A DNA stretch of 64,000 bases from Rostratula benghalensis. Lineage: Eukaryota > Chordata > Aves > Charadriiformes > Rostratulidae. The stretch lies in assembly GCA_013399305.1 (NCBI GenBank), contig VXAI01000453.1:261726-325725 (forward strand). Direction: 5' to 3'. The notes below the pieces were generated by a model that saw only the letters and a program-made list of their open reading frames with translations, did no database searches and was not told the origin of the DNA. Each line of letters begins with the position of its first letter. Positions within the stretch are counted from its first letter, which is position 1. Below, in pieces: positions 24,501-34,821 of the stretch. The position numbers were made by a program, and so were the translations under genes.

Positions 24501-25905
24501 ATTGGGGTGGGATGATTTAAGAAGTTTTGGGCCAGGGAGCGTGACTGAGGCATTGGGGACAGCACTTGGGGGGAGATGGAAACCACAGCTCTGCTGAACT
24601 GGAGTTTTTCTGCTTCCTCCAGGGCAGAGGGTCCCGCTGAGGGCTGCTGGGCTGGGAGTTGGGGTGCAGGCAGCTCCTGGCAGCCGGCCCCGCTCCCCCT
24701 TTGTGCAGGGCGGCTCCGGGGAGGCAGCCCGAGGCCTTTTTGGGAGGCAGGCAGCAGCCTTCAGAGAAGGGAGGGAGTGGTTATGGGATGGGGCAGTGGG
24801 TTTTGCTGCCTGTAACACTCGAGGGCAGGTTTTTGCTCACTTGTGTTGCTGGCAGAGGAGTTGTTCCTGCTCCCTCCTGCAGGGTGGCAGGAGATGACAA
24901 AGGGTCAGACAAACCAGCGTCCTGCCCGGCTCAGCCCCTGTCCCGGGGGGACTGAGTAAAGGCTCTGCTGCAGCCCGGTTGGTTCAACAGCAGTTGGGTG
25001 GTGAGGATTTGGGTTTTCTGCAGCGAGCGGAGCCGCAGCTCAGGCAGGAGTAGAGCTGTGACCCCGGCCTGTGCTCCTCTCCCCTCTGACAGCACAGTCC
25101 TCCCTAATGGCGTCCCCGCAGACGGAGGAGTTCTTCGATCTCATCGCCAGCTCCCAGAGCAGACGCCTGGATGACCAGCGGGCCAACGTGGGCAACCTGC
25201 CAGGCCTCCGGATAACACACAACAACCTGGGGCACCTGCGTGTGGAGGGGGACGCCCAGGAGCCCGGGGATGAGTTCTTCAACATGCTCATGAAGTGTCA
25301 GGTAACTGGAGCGGGGCTGGGTGAGCTGCTGAGATGGGGACACACACACACACACACATATTATAGTTTCCCCTCAGGGGCCAACACCATTCCCTGATCC
25401 CACATGTCCTGCTGGGAAGGGGCTGAGGCCAGCAGCCACCCACCCCCAGCCCTGGGCATCAGGCAAGTACTTGCCTTTGCCTCCAGGTCCTTCTTTTCAC
25501 CCTGGACTGCACTTTGTCACCAGCGAGTGGCTGGAGAACCCACCTCCCACCGGGCACCCACCTCCTGAGCTGGGTCACCGCCCTGCCCCGATGCTGGAGT
25601 CCGCAGCGGGGTGCAGCCCTGCTGGTCCCGTTGCCCTGCAGCCCGGGACAGGGGAAAGTGGCCACCTCCCTGGGCCACCACTCCCAGCCCTAACGCCTCT
25701 TCTCCTCCCCGTGCAGTCCTCCAGGATAGATGACCAGCGCTGTGCTCCACCAGACTCCATTCCCCGCGGCCCCACGATGCCGGACGAAGATTTCTTCAGC
25801 CTCATCCAGCGCGTCCAGGCCAAGCGCATGGACGAGCAGCGGGTAGACCTGGCCTCAGCCCAGGAGGAGGCAGCAGAGGAGCAGCAGAAGCCTGGGTCCA
25901 GCTAA
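562..25905 (+). CDS. GPSM1: GPSM1 (AGS3), G-protein signaling modulator 1, C-terminal part (four coding exons)
   Basis: The coding exons are 562-741, 21826-21985, 25093-25301 and 25717-25905 (stop TAA). Splice phases agree at every junction (0, 1, 0), giving 245 residues. AGS3 binds GDP-bound Gi/o alpha subunits through GoLoco (GPR) motifs, acts as a guanine-nucleotide dissociation inhibitor and helps orient spindles. The first exon encodes the linker with the conserved block QNGDSHH. The next three encode four GoLoco motifs, each ending in the diagnostic Asp/Glu-Gln-Arg triad: RMDDQRC (about 21892), RLDDQRA (about 25165), RIDDQRC (25723 on) and RMDEQRV (about 25827). GoLoco 3 is split by the last intron after FFNMLMKCQ. 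The protein ends KPGSS. The N-terminal TPR half lies outside the window. The first acceptor could also be 566/567. Identity is near certain from colinear similarity to human GPSM1 and from synteny. Confidence 0.97.
2907..2932. repeat. GT/TG dinucleotide microsatellite (interrupted)
   Basis: About 13 GT units with one CT interruption, inside the large GPSM1 intron. Confidence 0.9.
4701..4729 (+). other. G-rich purine tract, quadruplex-capable
   Basis: Five runs of three or four guanines separated by one- to five-base spacers occur within about 30 bases, in a stretch of nearly pure purine. This meets the usual G-quadruplex pattern. Nothing else here suggests a promoter. Confidence 0.5.
7117..7145. 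repeat. AT-rich palindrome flanked by GATATTTC direct repeats
   Basis: A 15-base palindrome, TCATATA-T-TATATGA (7123-7137), sits between two copies of GATATTTC (7117-7124 and 7138-7145). It is intronic in GPSM1 and its function is unknown. Confidence 0.6.
11263..11286. repeat. Poly(A) run
   Basis: 24 consecutive adenines in the GPSM1 intron. The flanks show no recognisable retrocopy or target-site duplication, so it is treated as a simple repeat. Confidence 0.85.
15540..15960 (+). promoter_or_regulatory. GPSM1: Candidate internal promoter and noncoding first exon of short GPSM1 isoform
   Basis: Within the 21-kb intron this stretch is GC- and CpG-richer than its surroundings. A TATA-like CATAAATC at 15768-15775 would set transcription start near 15800. 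Consensus donors follow at 15874/15875 (CGAG before GTGAGG) and 15941/15942 (TCC before GTAAGT). Splicing to the acceptor at 21826 would make the first in-frame Met the one at 21895, inside GoLoco 1 (RMDDQRC), and give a 162-residue protein. From memory, mammals make AGS3-SHORT, of about 160 residues, from an internal promoter, starting at the equivalent Met and enriched in heart. Promoter activity here is inference; no TSS data were available. Confidence 0.5.
25341..25358. repeat. CA microsatellite
   Basis: Nine CA units in the intron between the second and third GoLoco-region exons of GPSM1. Confidence 0.85.
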
Positions 25906-25944
25906 GAACTGGGGTTTGCTTTTTTTTTTTTTTTTTTTTTTTTT

Positions 25945-25999
25945 NNNNNNNNNNNNNNNNNNNNNNNNNNNNNNNNNNNNNNNNNNNNNNNNNNNNNNN
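25945..25999. other. Assembly gap (55 N)
   Basis: 55 Ns flanked by 25 thymines on the left and nine guanines on the right, starting 40 bases after the GPSM1 stop codon. True length and content are unknown. The homopolymers suggest a sequencing-difficult tract. Confidence 0.98.
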
Positions 26000-27998
26000 G
26001 GGGGGGGGTCGGTTTTGGTTTCACTTTGTTTTATAAGAAGAGACACAAAACCCAAAGCGTTGGGTGGTTTCAGACACGTGCTCTCCTGCAGACTTCTCCC
26101 AGGAGCTGCTCAAGAGGAAGGGGAGCTGCGTCTGCCTCACCCCCGGCTGCTCCGTGGAGACAGCGTTTCAGGAAGGCCCACCAGGTTGGGGACAGTTTTT
26201 AAACAAGGGGGGTGTGTGTTTAGGACACGCTGCCTCTGTTACACTGGGCACAGCACGAGGGAAGAAGACTTTGGCAGCCCCTTTACCTACCACCTAAAAA
26301 TCCTGTCAGTCAGAGGAGAAGCCCGGAGTGGGTAATTAACTCCAGCCTTGATGTCTTTTATTTCCACAACACTTTTAATTTAATGGGAGAAGGGAAGAGC
26401 GCCTTTTCCATTTTTGAAGTCCTCCTGTCTTGTCTGCATCATGAGGTGACACAAATTCTTCTGGATCCTTCCCTGGAAGGTCTTGCTCAGCTTTGCTCTT
26501 TCTGCAGGAGGAAATGAACCCAAGTCAGAGGCTCCACCGGTCCTTTTAAACCTCCCCCCTGCCCCAGCTGCAGTCCCAGTCCCACAACACCCTCCAGTTT
26601 ATTTTGGTTTGCTGAGGACTCCGTGGTGAGCCCTGTGACCCCAACTCTGCGTCCCCCTCCACAGCCCTGTGCAGAGCTGTCCCAGGAGCCCCTCCCCCCC
26701 CCGAGCTGAAACAAGGCCTTGCTCAGCCTGAGCTTTAGTGGAATTTGGTCACCCCTGGAGAGCAGCCTCAGCCAGGGACAGAGCCTGAAAGGCAACCACC
26801 AGCTGCACGGCTCCACTGCAGGCCTGGGACAGGGGAGGGAGGAAATCTCTGCCCATCTGTTCAGCAGGAGGTGAACGTGGGCAACTCATGGCTTCTGGTG
26901 CTGCTGAGCCACGGTCTCCAGCAGGACTGTCCCGAGTGCAGGTGAGTGTGCCGAGGCAGAAGCCTGCATTCAGCAATGACCTTCATCTTCTGTCTGCAGC
27001 TCATCAGGAGAACAAGTGGAACCACCCCCTCCTCCCTTTTGTGGCCAACAGCCCTCACCTCCCCTTGTTTCTCCCCAAATCAGCGCCGGGCTTCTCCCCG
27101 TCGCCGTGGGCACAGCTGAGCTGCTCTCAGCACAGCACCCCGGGCTTGCCCAGTCTCTTTCCAATCACCAGAGCCTCAGCAGAGCTGCAGACTGGGGTGC
27201 TGGCTGGGAAGTCAGTTCCACCCCACGCACAACCACAAAGGTCTGCACCTACTTCCATTCCTTACCCTGTTGGAGCAGCTGGAAAAGCAAGCCCAGGGAG
27301 GAGGGAGCAGGCGTGTAACGTCAGGAGGCGGAGTGTTTTTCATTTGCTTGACGGGACAGGCTCTCTTGGACTCGAGGAACTCCAGTGAGGAGTTCTGCCA
27401 GAGCAGATGTGTTCCTGCAGAGAACAAATCAGCACTTTCTATTTGACAGGCAATTTGATGGAAACATTTCCAACCAGCAGTTCAGATTTTTTTTTTAGAC
27501 CAGTGATGCTGCTCGTCGGGCAGTTACCCTGCCTGCACTGACCACGTGGAGGGGCAGCTGCATTTCACCCCGGCCCCACGGCTCACAGACAGCTCAGCCC
27601 GGGCTCAGCTCTCCATGGGGCTGCCCCGGGGGCCCTGGAGAAGGGATGGGAGAACCTGCCCAGCCACCTACAGACCGACCCACCTTGTGTTGGTAAAGAG
27701 GAGGAAGACATTGGAAGATGAAGATGACTTGGCCAGCTGCAGGGTGGGGCCTGTGCAGCTCTCAGCCAGGTGGTGAACTGGAATCTGACCGTTAAGCTTT
27801 CAGAGCTGTTAATTATTTGCCATATACTTGAATGTATGAGCTTAATTTATTTTTTACATGTGCATTTGCTAATGTCATTTTAATGGGGAATTTCCAACCC
27901 ACAGGTACTTTTTTTTTTTTTTTCTAAAAAATAATCTGCCAAAAGAATTAATATATTAGAAACGAATACAGCTCCAGGGGAAGGGGAGGGTTGTGCTT

Positions 27999-28004
27999 AA
28001 TAAA
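27999..28004 (+). terminator. GPSM1: Candidate GPSM1 polyadenylation signal
   Basis: An AATAAA hexamer in an AT-rich stretch about 2.1 kb after the stop, followed within 10-20 bases by TG-rich sequence (ATTTGTGTTTAAG). Another AATAAA at 28713-28718 is an alternative distal site. Confidence 0.5.
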
Positions 28005-30279
28005 TATTTGTGTTTAAGCTTCAGTGACAGAAAGGCATGTCTGTTATTTCTTGGCCAGCTTTGTGGAGAGCACAGCTGATGTGATCCCACTGGGGGTGGG
28101 ATCTTGTGGCAGACACCACCACAGGTAAATGCTAAAAAGGCATCTGTATCTCCTAAGGGCACACGGGTCTCTCAGGCACCAGCACCATCTCCAGCTCTGC
28201 GTGTCTCAAACACACAGCCTGGATTTGACGGTGCAGCCGTGGAGGGAGACACAAACCCCTGAGCATTCCCTGTCTGGGACACCATCCCAAGCCCCCATGC
28301 TGCCAGGGCAGACACAGCCCTGCAGTGGCTGAGAAAAGACTGGCTTGAGCCTCCCCTAGGATGATGGCCGAGCCTTTCCTTTCAGGCTCAGCCCTGTCTC
28401 AGTTCCTTCGCGGCGCCTGGCTCAAAAGCTGTGTCTTGTTTCCCCGGCAGCAGCCACCAGAGGAGAAGGGCAGTGGGTGCCACACAAAGCCCTGGCATCA
28501 GCCCCGAGTGAAGACACACAAAGCAGCGGGCAGCAGCACCAGCTCATTCCAACACAGTGGGTGTGAGCAGGCCATTAGACTGCGATAGAAAGCAGGCCTG
28601 AGAGCAGCAGATTTTTGGACCCCAAGCCCTGTGAGGATAAAGCCAAGTCACAGCTGGTCTTCCCAGGCCTGGCTAACTTGTGCTGCCCACTGCCAGTCAA
28701 AGATCAAAGACTAATAAAGAGCCACCAGCTCATTCTCATCAGGCGTTCTCATGCCTCTTGGTGCCTGGCTGTGTGCTAGAAGTCTCTGTGTGTGACTTGG
28801 GGACAGAACCATGTCCCCAGGTACGCAAAGGATAGATGCTTGGATTCCCAGGAACAGGTGAAATCCCTGCCAGTGAGTGATGGGGTCTCACCTGTGGTCT
28901 CTCTCTGTCCTTAGCAGCTGGGGAGGGGAGCACTTGCTGTCCAGTAAATGTTCTCTCCCTCAGAGCACCTGCCAAAAAGAAAAAAGAGCCCCTGTGAGCA
29001 GGAGGGAGTCCCCAGAGCAGCTCACAGCCCACCACGGCTGCTGCTCCCCTGTACCCTGCAACAGAGACATCAATGTGCCCGTGTCCAGTGCCAGCCCTCC
29101 CCTCTCCCCCCCCACAAAGGCACCCCCAGGCCCACAGGGCTTGGTCCCCTGCAGGGACGCGCTCTCCGATGCTGACACCCGCTGGTGTGATGCAGGATTG
29201 CTGGGGCCTGTCTGGCTCTGGACTGAGGAGCTCTGCTGCTGCAGCTGTGAACTGTGAGTCCTCTCCCCAGTGCAGGGCTGAGGGTGACAAAGAACTCTTG
29301 GAAAAAAAAAAAACCTACAAGATACTGCTGTCTCCTACTCAGCCGTACACATGCCCTGAGAGGCACCAGAAGCAGGGCTGATGTCAGCCAGGCCCATGGG
29401 GATTTTCTGTGTCACTCATCTGCCCAGTCACATCAGGGCTGTGTCTCCACACTTACCTCACCCTTCCCCAGAGTCTCACGCTGTTACTGCTCCAGCCATC
29501 ATTGATCTTCATCTGGCTGGAGAGGCTCTCAGCCTGGCACGGAGCACCCGAGCGCTCTAAGTGTCAGTCTGGAGCTTTTGGCAGCTCTCCATAGCAATCT
29601 CCTGGGACCCCACCAGGCCAGGACACAGCTGTGGGCTAACTTAACTCCTGCATGGCTTTGCAGTAAGGCAGGGCCATCCCTGCACTGAACAGCCCTGCCT
29701 GGGGAGACAGATACACTCAGGGTTGTGAGCGGAGGAGGGTGGAGGTCACTCCACCTCACTGTCCCCCTACAGTGGGACTTGGAGGCCCAGAACCCACTGA
29801 TGTTAGATCCTGTGCAAGCAGCACAAATACACAGTGATTCGTTTCACAGCCCCCCGTGTCCCTTCCCCACTGTGGCTACAAGAAAAGAAACCTACCTGCC
29901 CAAATCCCCCACAGAGGCTCCCAAGTGGCTCCTGGGTACAGCTGAGCCCTCCACAGGACACCCAAGTGTGGCGGGGTGTAGATCGGCCGTGTCTGTGCAA
30001 GGAGAAGGAGGCACAGCCCTCAACACCCTGAACACAACACCTTCACACACAGAGGTAGCAAAAAGCAGCAGGGGGTTGTATCAGGTGGCCCCAGCAAACG
30101 ACCAGCTGCACCCCAGCATCCCTCTGGCTTTGGCTCCTCAGCAAGTCCCATCACCACTCACGTCCCAGCCCCACGGGGTCCCCATTTCACCCCCCTGCAC
30201 CCAACGCTGCTGCTGCCTCCCTGCCCAGCACAGGCCACAACACCAATAACCCCACAGCAAACAGACCCATCCCAGCAGT

Positions 30280-30305
30280 CACACACACACACACACACAC
30301 ACACA
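30280..30305. repeat. CA microsatellite
   Basis: About 13 uninterrupted CA units. Confidence 0.92.
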
Positions 30306-31794
30306 GCCCCTGGCTGGATTAACACCGCAATTTGGCTGCGCTGCAGAAGGGGGATTTGCTCAGAGAGGCAGAAACCAAGAGGCAGAGTATTTGCCATTTT
30401 GCAGAAAAGCTCACGGGCCAGGATTCAGGAACAGGATCCCTCAACAGCCACAGTGCAATGCACCGAGGAAGGTGCAAACAGCTTTATGTTTGCCACCCAG
30501 ACTGTGAATGCTGCTTTGGCATTTCCTCCCCCCCCCCCACGTCCCCTTGACGTTGCCACCGCTCCTCTGTGCTGCAAAGACTCACCCTGGGCACTGCACC
30601 CTCTGTCTCTCCTCTGCTCTGCTGCACCAGCACTTCATGGCACCTTTTTTTCCCCCATCTTAGTTCAGGAGAAAAGTTGCTTCTCTTCTCCTCATTCCCT
30701 CATCTTTGGCTAAAGGGCAGTCTGCTGGGCTCCTCCCAGGCAAAGCCTGCTTGCTCTGTCTTTCAAGACCAGGCACACTTCCCTGTAACACATTTTCCAG
30801 GAAAAAAACCAACAAAAACAAAGCAAAACAAAACAAAAAACACTTTAAAAGCGAGCACAAGATTCCTTTTTTACCTGCAAGCTATTAGCAGCTCTACACC
30901 TTGCAATCCACTGCCTCCTGTTCTGTCTGTGATGTTGGCCTGAACCTTCAGAGCATCAGCAAAACCACGTCACTCTGTCCTGACTTGGGAGCAGAGGACC
31001 CTGGACTGTGGAAACATCAAAATCTATAAAAGACTTTGATATAGTTTTTACTGTAACACAGCAAAAACTAGCACACACCCCCTCTTCTGGAGCTAGGGTA
31101 CAGTAACAGGTAAGAAAGGTAAGGAAAGAGTATAAAAAAGTCAGGTTGTAAATGAACTGTTTCCAAGGCGACGCAGATCCTGCAACAGCTGCTCCCTCCC
31201 ACCCCATCAAAGGCACAATGGAAGCAGAATGCTAATTTTCAGGTAAAAGGTAATAAAATAAGCTCACTGCTAGCAGAGTGCTAATACACACCAGCAACTC
31301 ACAACAGGGTGAGCACGCAGCTGTGTTCCCAGATGCAAGGCTCCTGTTTCTTAATTCCTAAGCACGTGGATCACTCTGGCCCCTCGCTGGCCCAGAGCTG
31401 TGTTTCACCAGGATGTGAACACACACAAGCTGGCCGAGGGATGCTGTTCCTACCCTCAGTGCTGTTTCAGCACTCTGAACTTACCAACAGGAAAAGATTT
31501 CACAGCTTTCCTGTGGCTCTAACCCGTGCCTGCAACACTTATAAAATCACTACGAACACTTGAGATGAATGAAATAAACTCCTTGATACTCATTAATAGG
31601 TGCAATGCCCTCCCTGGATACTCAGCTGATTAAGGATCAGCACTTGGACATGTCTGGCTGAAAGAAGTGGGTTTTACTGCTTTCTGCAGCTCACTAATGA
31701 GAGAAGGGCAGAGTGTTTAGGAGGAAGGCAATAGGTGCAAGCTGAAACAGCAAATTGTAGTTTGGTGTTGGGGCTTTTTCACTACGGGGCTGGT

Positions 31795-31945
31795 CAAATG
31801 CCAGAACAGGGGTCCAAAGACATTGTGGAATCTCCATCCTCAGAGATTTTCAAGACAAGACCCTGAGCACCCTTCTCTGAACAAGAGGGTTGAACTAGAA
31901 ACTTTCAGGGATCTTTTTCAACCTTAATTATTCTTTGATTGTAGA
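31795..31945 (+). mobile_element. CR1 LINE, degraded 3' fragment
   Basis: Landmarks of the avian CR1 3' end occur in order: GTGGAATCTCCATCCTCAGA (31825 on), TTCAAGACAAGACCCTGAGC, AGAGGGTTGAACTAGAAAC, then TTTTTCAACCTTAATTATTC and TTTGATTG. No open reading frame survives, as is normal for 5'-truncated CR1 copies. Divergence from the consensus I remember is considerable, so it is an old insertion. Confidence 0.8.
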
Positions 31946-32717
31946 TTTAAAACCCTAAGAAACAGATACTTCACTGTACTTCAGCCTAATACACCTTGAG
32001 AGAAGTTAGACTTCCATGCAGGCAGAGGAATCAAGCCCTAATGAAGTGCATTATGATCACCTCACTGCCCAAGTTATTGCTACCTGAGTGTTATAGGCTG
32101 GTAAAAAACCCTATGTTTTTAACTTATTAAATGAATTTTCCTTCTAACTGATCTTAAAGTGCAGCAGTGTTAATAAGCACCTCAGTATCTGTCAAGTAAC
32201 TCCGAGAAAACCTTTGAGGTGACCTACTGATCTCCAACACACTCCACAAATACCAATTCTGCCTGTACATCCATCCTCCCCCTCACACCGAGGAAGCTGC
32301 CCACCCCTAACACAGGGAGCAGACACATCACCCCTGAGCATAGGGGCTGATAGTCCCAGAGGGTGCCTCACACCTGATCCACAAAGGACTTTCAGCCCTG
32401 AGGTGACCCCTCTGCAGGCTTTAAACTCACAGTGGGCTGGGTCACACCTCCTCAGGTGGTATCAATTACTGCTCTGCCACCAGCAACACCTGGGCCAGGA
32501 GACATCACTAAAACCTCCAGCTGCACCTCCCCAGGCCTAGGCACACAGAGAATTATTAGCACCTTCCCTTCTCAGCAGAAAACAAAGCTCCTGTTGCTGC
32601 TGAAGCACCGAGACTTGCCTAAAATTCAGCAGCAAAAATATCCACGCTCCATCTCTAAAAACAAGGCAAAATTACGCAAGACGAAGACACGCAACAGAGA
32701 AAGAGCAATGCCCGAGT

Positions 32718-32723
32718 TTATTT
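32718..32723 (-). terminator. DNLZ: DNLZ polyadenylation signal
   Basis: TTTATT on the plus strand reads AATAAA on the minus strand, about 90 bases past the DNLZ stop codon. This gives a very short 3' UTR. Confidence 0.75.
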
Positions 32724-32808
32724 TAAACACAGAAACTTCCCATTGAAACGAGGGAATGAAGGTTAAGAGTCTCTCTTGCCATCAGCAGAACGACACAAAT
32801 CCCACTCG

Positions 32809-34104
32809 TCAGGTCTGTCCTTTGCCACCAGTCTCTGGGGGATCTTCCCCGCTTTCTCCCTCCGCGAGCCGACCTTGAGACCCGGGATCTGCCGAGCTTT
32901 CCAGAAGCAGTTCCAAGGCTTCCTCACCAGCCACACGTCTCACCTTCTCCCCTTTGGCTGCCAGGATTTCCTCGATATTCCTTAACAGCGATTTAAAAAC
33001 CAACAGTGACACCACAGCAAAGGCCAGACCCAAGATCAGGCTCACTTTCACAGGCGAGCGTGACCACGGTATTTCTCCACAAAGAGTTCAGGAAGCGGGT
33101 AAAACCACCCAAACCTTCTGGGACTGTTTTCTTCCATTAGCATCAATAATTTAGCAATTACGGCTAAGCAGAAATTTTTAAAGGCATCTCAGTGAGTTGA
33201 AAGTCGTTGAAATTCGGCAGCAGATGGGTGTGCACATTCGAAATGCTAAACCTAGCAGTGATGTGATCAAGCCTGAGGCAGCCCACCGGCAGCAATTCAC
33301 CTGCTGACACCACCAAGGTCGCCCATTTCACAGCTTTTCAGCACTTCTTTGGATCCTGGGCAGCAATAGTCAAGTTACAGGTTATTATAAAGCTTTGTGT
33401 GCTTTAAGAAACTGGATAAAATGGAACTATGCCCAGCAAAACCTCTGCTTTTCTCTGAACTTCCATTTTAAAAGCATCAAACCACTACTGCATCAGCCCC
33501 GGAGGACCCCGTCAGGGCTCAGCAGCCCTCTCCCCTCGGCGCAGGGGCACCGCCAGGGCACCTACCTCTTCCCCTCCAGGTCGGAGAACCAGCCCAGGTT
33601 GTCGGCCACGACGTGGTGGCTGCCGCAGCCGGGACATGTCACGATCACCACCCCCTTATGGTAGGCGGCCTTGGAAATCGTTTTTGCTGACCGGCTCTGG
33701 CAGACCTACAGAGCAAACAAAAAGGCACTTCATGACCACGGTAACCGCAGTCTCTCCACCTTTTAAGTGTAAAAAAAACCCATTTTATTTACCTGATTAA
33801 AAGGCTTCTTTCCCCCCTCCCTCAGCTCTAGCTATTGCACTCGGTAATTTCGCACTAAGGCGCCCGCCCGGGCAGAGGCCTTGTCTCCGGGCAGAGCCGT
33901 TCCCCTCCGCCCGCCGCTGCCCACCTTGCAGGTGTACACCAAGCGGTAGTGCGCGGCCGGCGGCTGCCCCGGGGCGGCGGCGGTGCAGAGCGGGCGGGGG
34001 AGCGGCGGCCGGCGGGGCGGCGGGAGAACCGGGGCGCGGCGGGGCCTCCCTGGCGGCGCAGCGCGGAGAAGGGCCCACAGCCAGGGCCGCGCCGCGCGCT
34101 GCAT
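32809..34104 (-). CDS. DNLZ: DNLZ (HEP1/TIM15 homologue), mitochondrial DNL-type zinc-finger protein
   Basis: Coding exons in transcript order are 34104-33925, 33705-33566 and 32980-32809 (stop TGA), with matching phases and 163 residues. The family protects mitochondrial HSP70 (HSPA9, mortalin) from self-aggregation in the matrix. Residues 1 to about 45 are Arg/Ala/Pro-rich without acidic residues, as expected of a matrix-targeting presequence. The zinc finger is intact: Cys59 and Cys62 (YTCKVC, across the first intron) pair with Cys84 and Cys87 (VTCPGC), followed by the family signature [10 protein letters not shown]. The third exon opens with [13 protein letters not shown] and ends in an acidic Glu/Gly-rich tail. 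The start Met is the only one in frame ahead of the presequence, and it lies just downstream of an NRF1-like site. Human DNLZ is of similar length (about 178). Confidence 0.96.
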
Positions 34105-34110
34105 GGCGGC

Positions 34111-34122
34111 TGCGCATGCGCA
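34111..34122. promoter_or_regulatory. DNLZ: Perfect NRF1-type palindromic site
   Basis: TGCGCATGCGCA matches the NRF1 consensus (YGCGCAYGCGCR) at every position. It ends 7 bases before the DNLZ initiator codon. NRF1 activates many nuclear genes for mitochondrial proteins, which fits DNLZ. Binding is inferred. Confidence 0.75.
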
Positions 34123-34142
34123 CAGCGGGGGCCGGGCACTGA

Positions 34143-34336
34143 GGCGGCGGCGGCCATGTCAGGTAAGGGCGGCGGCCATGTCAGGTAAGGGCGGCGGCCA
34201 TGTCAGGTAAGGGCGGCGGCCATGTCAGGTAAGGGCGGCGNTAAGGGCGGCGGCCATGTCAGGTAAGGGCGGCGGCCATGTCAGGTAAGGGCGGCGGCCA
34301 TGTCAGGTAAGGGCGGCGGCCATGTCAGGTAAGGGC
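34143..34336. repeat. 22-bp minisatellite with embedded ATG and splice donor, containing a gap base
   Basis: Unit GCGGCGGCCATGTCAGGTAAGG with 22-base spacing. Eight intact ATGTCAGGTAAG cores start at 34156, 34178, 34200, 34222, 34256, 34278, 34300 and 34322. A single N at 34241 interrupts the array out of register: restoring the period needs 11 bases, or 11 plus a multiple of 22, so copy number is uncertain. On the plus strand each unit carries an ATG followed by a near-ideal 5' splice site (CAG/GTAAGG). On the minus (DNLZ) strand each unit carries a short ORF reading MAAALT then stop. Confidence 0.95.
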
Positions 34337-34596
34337 ACGGCACCGCGCCCGCCCCGGGAGGCCCGAGGCGCGTAACGGGGTGTCACCCCCCGGCCCTGCG
34401 GTCGGTGGGACCGGTGGCCTCATCTCGGCACAGGCCGGGGGGTCTCCATGGCCCTAGAGGTACAGGGCCTCCCCCTCTGCAGGAATACGGCACCGGGGAC
34501 CCGCCTTGACTTCAAGAGATGCTCAGCCCAGGGGTTGTTGGGTGGAGAGCGAGTGCCACACACCGCACCCTGAGGGCTCAGGGACCTGAAATCTTG

Positions 34597-34602
34597 TTTA
34601 TT
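34597..34602 (-). terminator. CARD9: CARD9 polyadenylation signal
   Basis: TTTATT on the plus strand reads AATAAA on the minus strand, about 220 bases past the CARD9 stop and about 0.5 kb upstream of the DNLZ initiator. Confidence 0.75.
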
Positions 34603-34821
34603 TCATTCGAACACCTCCTGCATCACTGCATTTCTGAGAGACTGATGGACAAGAGGGCGTTAGGGGAGAGAGACATCTGAAGAGAGAGGCAGACAAGAGG
34701 ACGACAGCCCCATTACAAATATGAACTCAATAGATTTCATTTAAGTAGTCCACTGAGAGAGAACTGTGCCCAGCAGCCCCCAGCCTGGGGTGGTGGTCCC
34801 CAGGTGGGACAGGAGCCACGG

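Larger units (their letters stand above)
25906..28020 (+). other. GPSM1: GPSM1 3' UTR (extent inferred)
   Basis: This is sequence after the TAA at 25903-25905. It holds a poly(T) run (25920-25944), an assembly gap, a G9 run (26000-26008), then about 1.7 kb of non-coding sequence that turns strongly AT-rich from about 27780. The AT-rich end and the AATAAA at 27999 suggest the transcript end, but no transcript evidence was available. The 166-codon open frame at 26888-27388 shows no recognisable domain. Confidence 0.55.
28021..32717. other. Intergenic region between convergent GPSM1 and DNLZ
   Basis: No gene is recognised. The interval holds a CA microsatellite at 30280-30305, a C-rich run near 30530, A-rich tracts near 30800-30840, and a CR1 fragment near 31800. 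The human interval between these genes is also gene-free as far as I recall. Confidence 0.65.
33830..34420 (-). promoter_or_regulatory. DNLZ: DNLZ CpG-island promoter
   Basis: This stretch is very GC- and CpG-dense and spans the first coding exon of DNLZ and about 300 bases upstream. It includes the NRF1-like palindrome (34111-34122) and the 22-bp repeat array. The DNLZ transcription start must fall inside it, but I cannot place it. The CARD9 polyadenylation signal lies only about 180 bases beyond the island. Confidence 0.75.

Noticed and set aside
26888..27388. 166-codon plus-strand open frame after GPSM1
   Set aside because: It lies in the inferred 3' UTR, has low-complexity Pro/Ser composition and no domain, and has no splice or promoter context.
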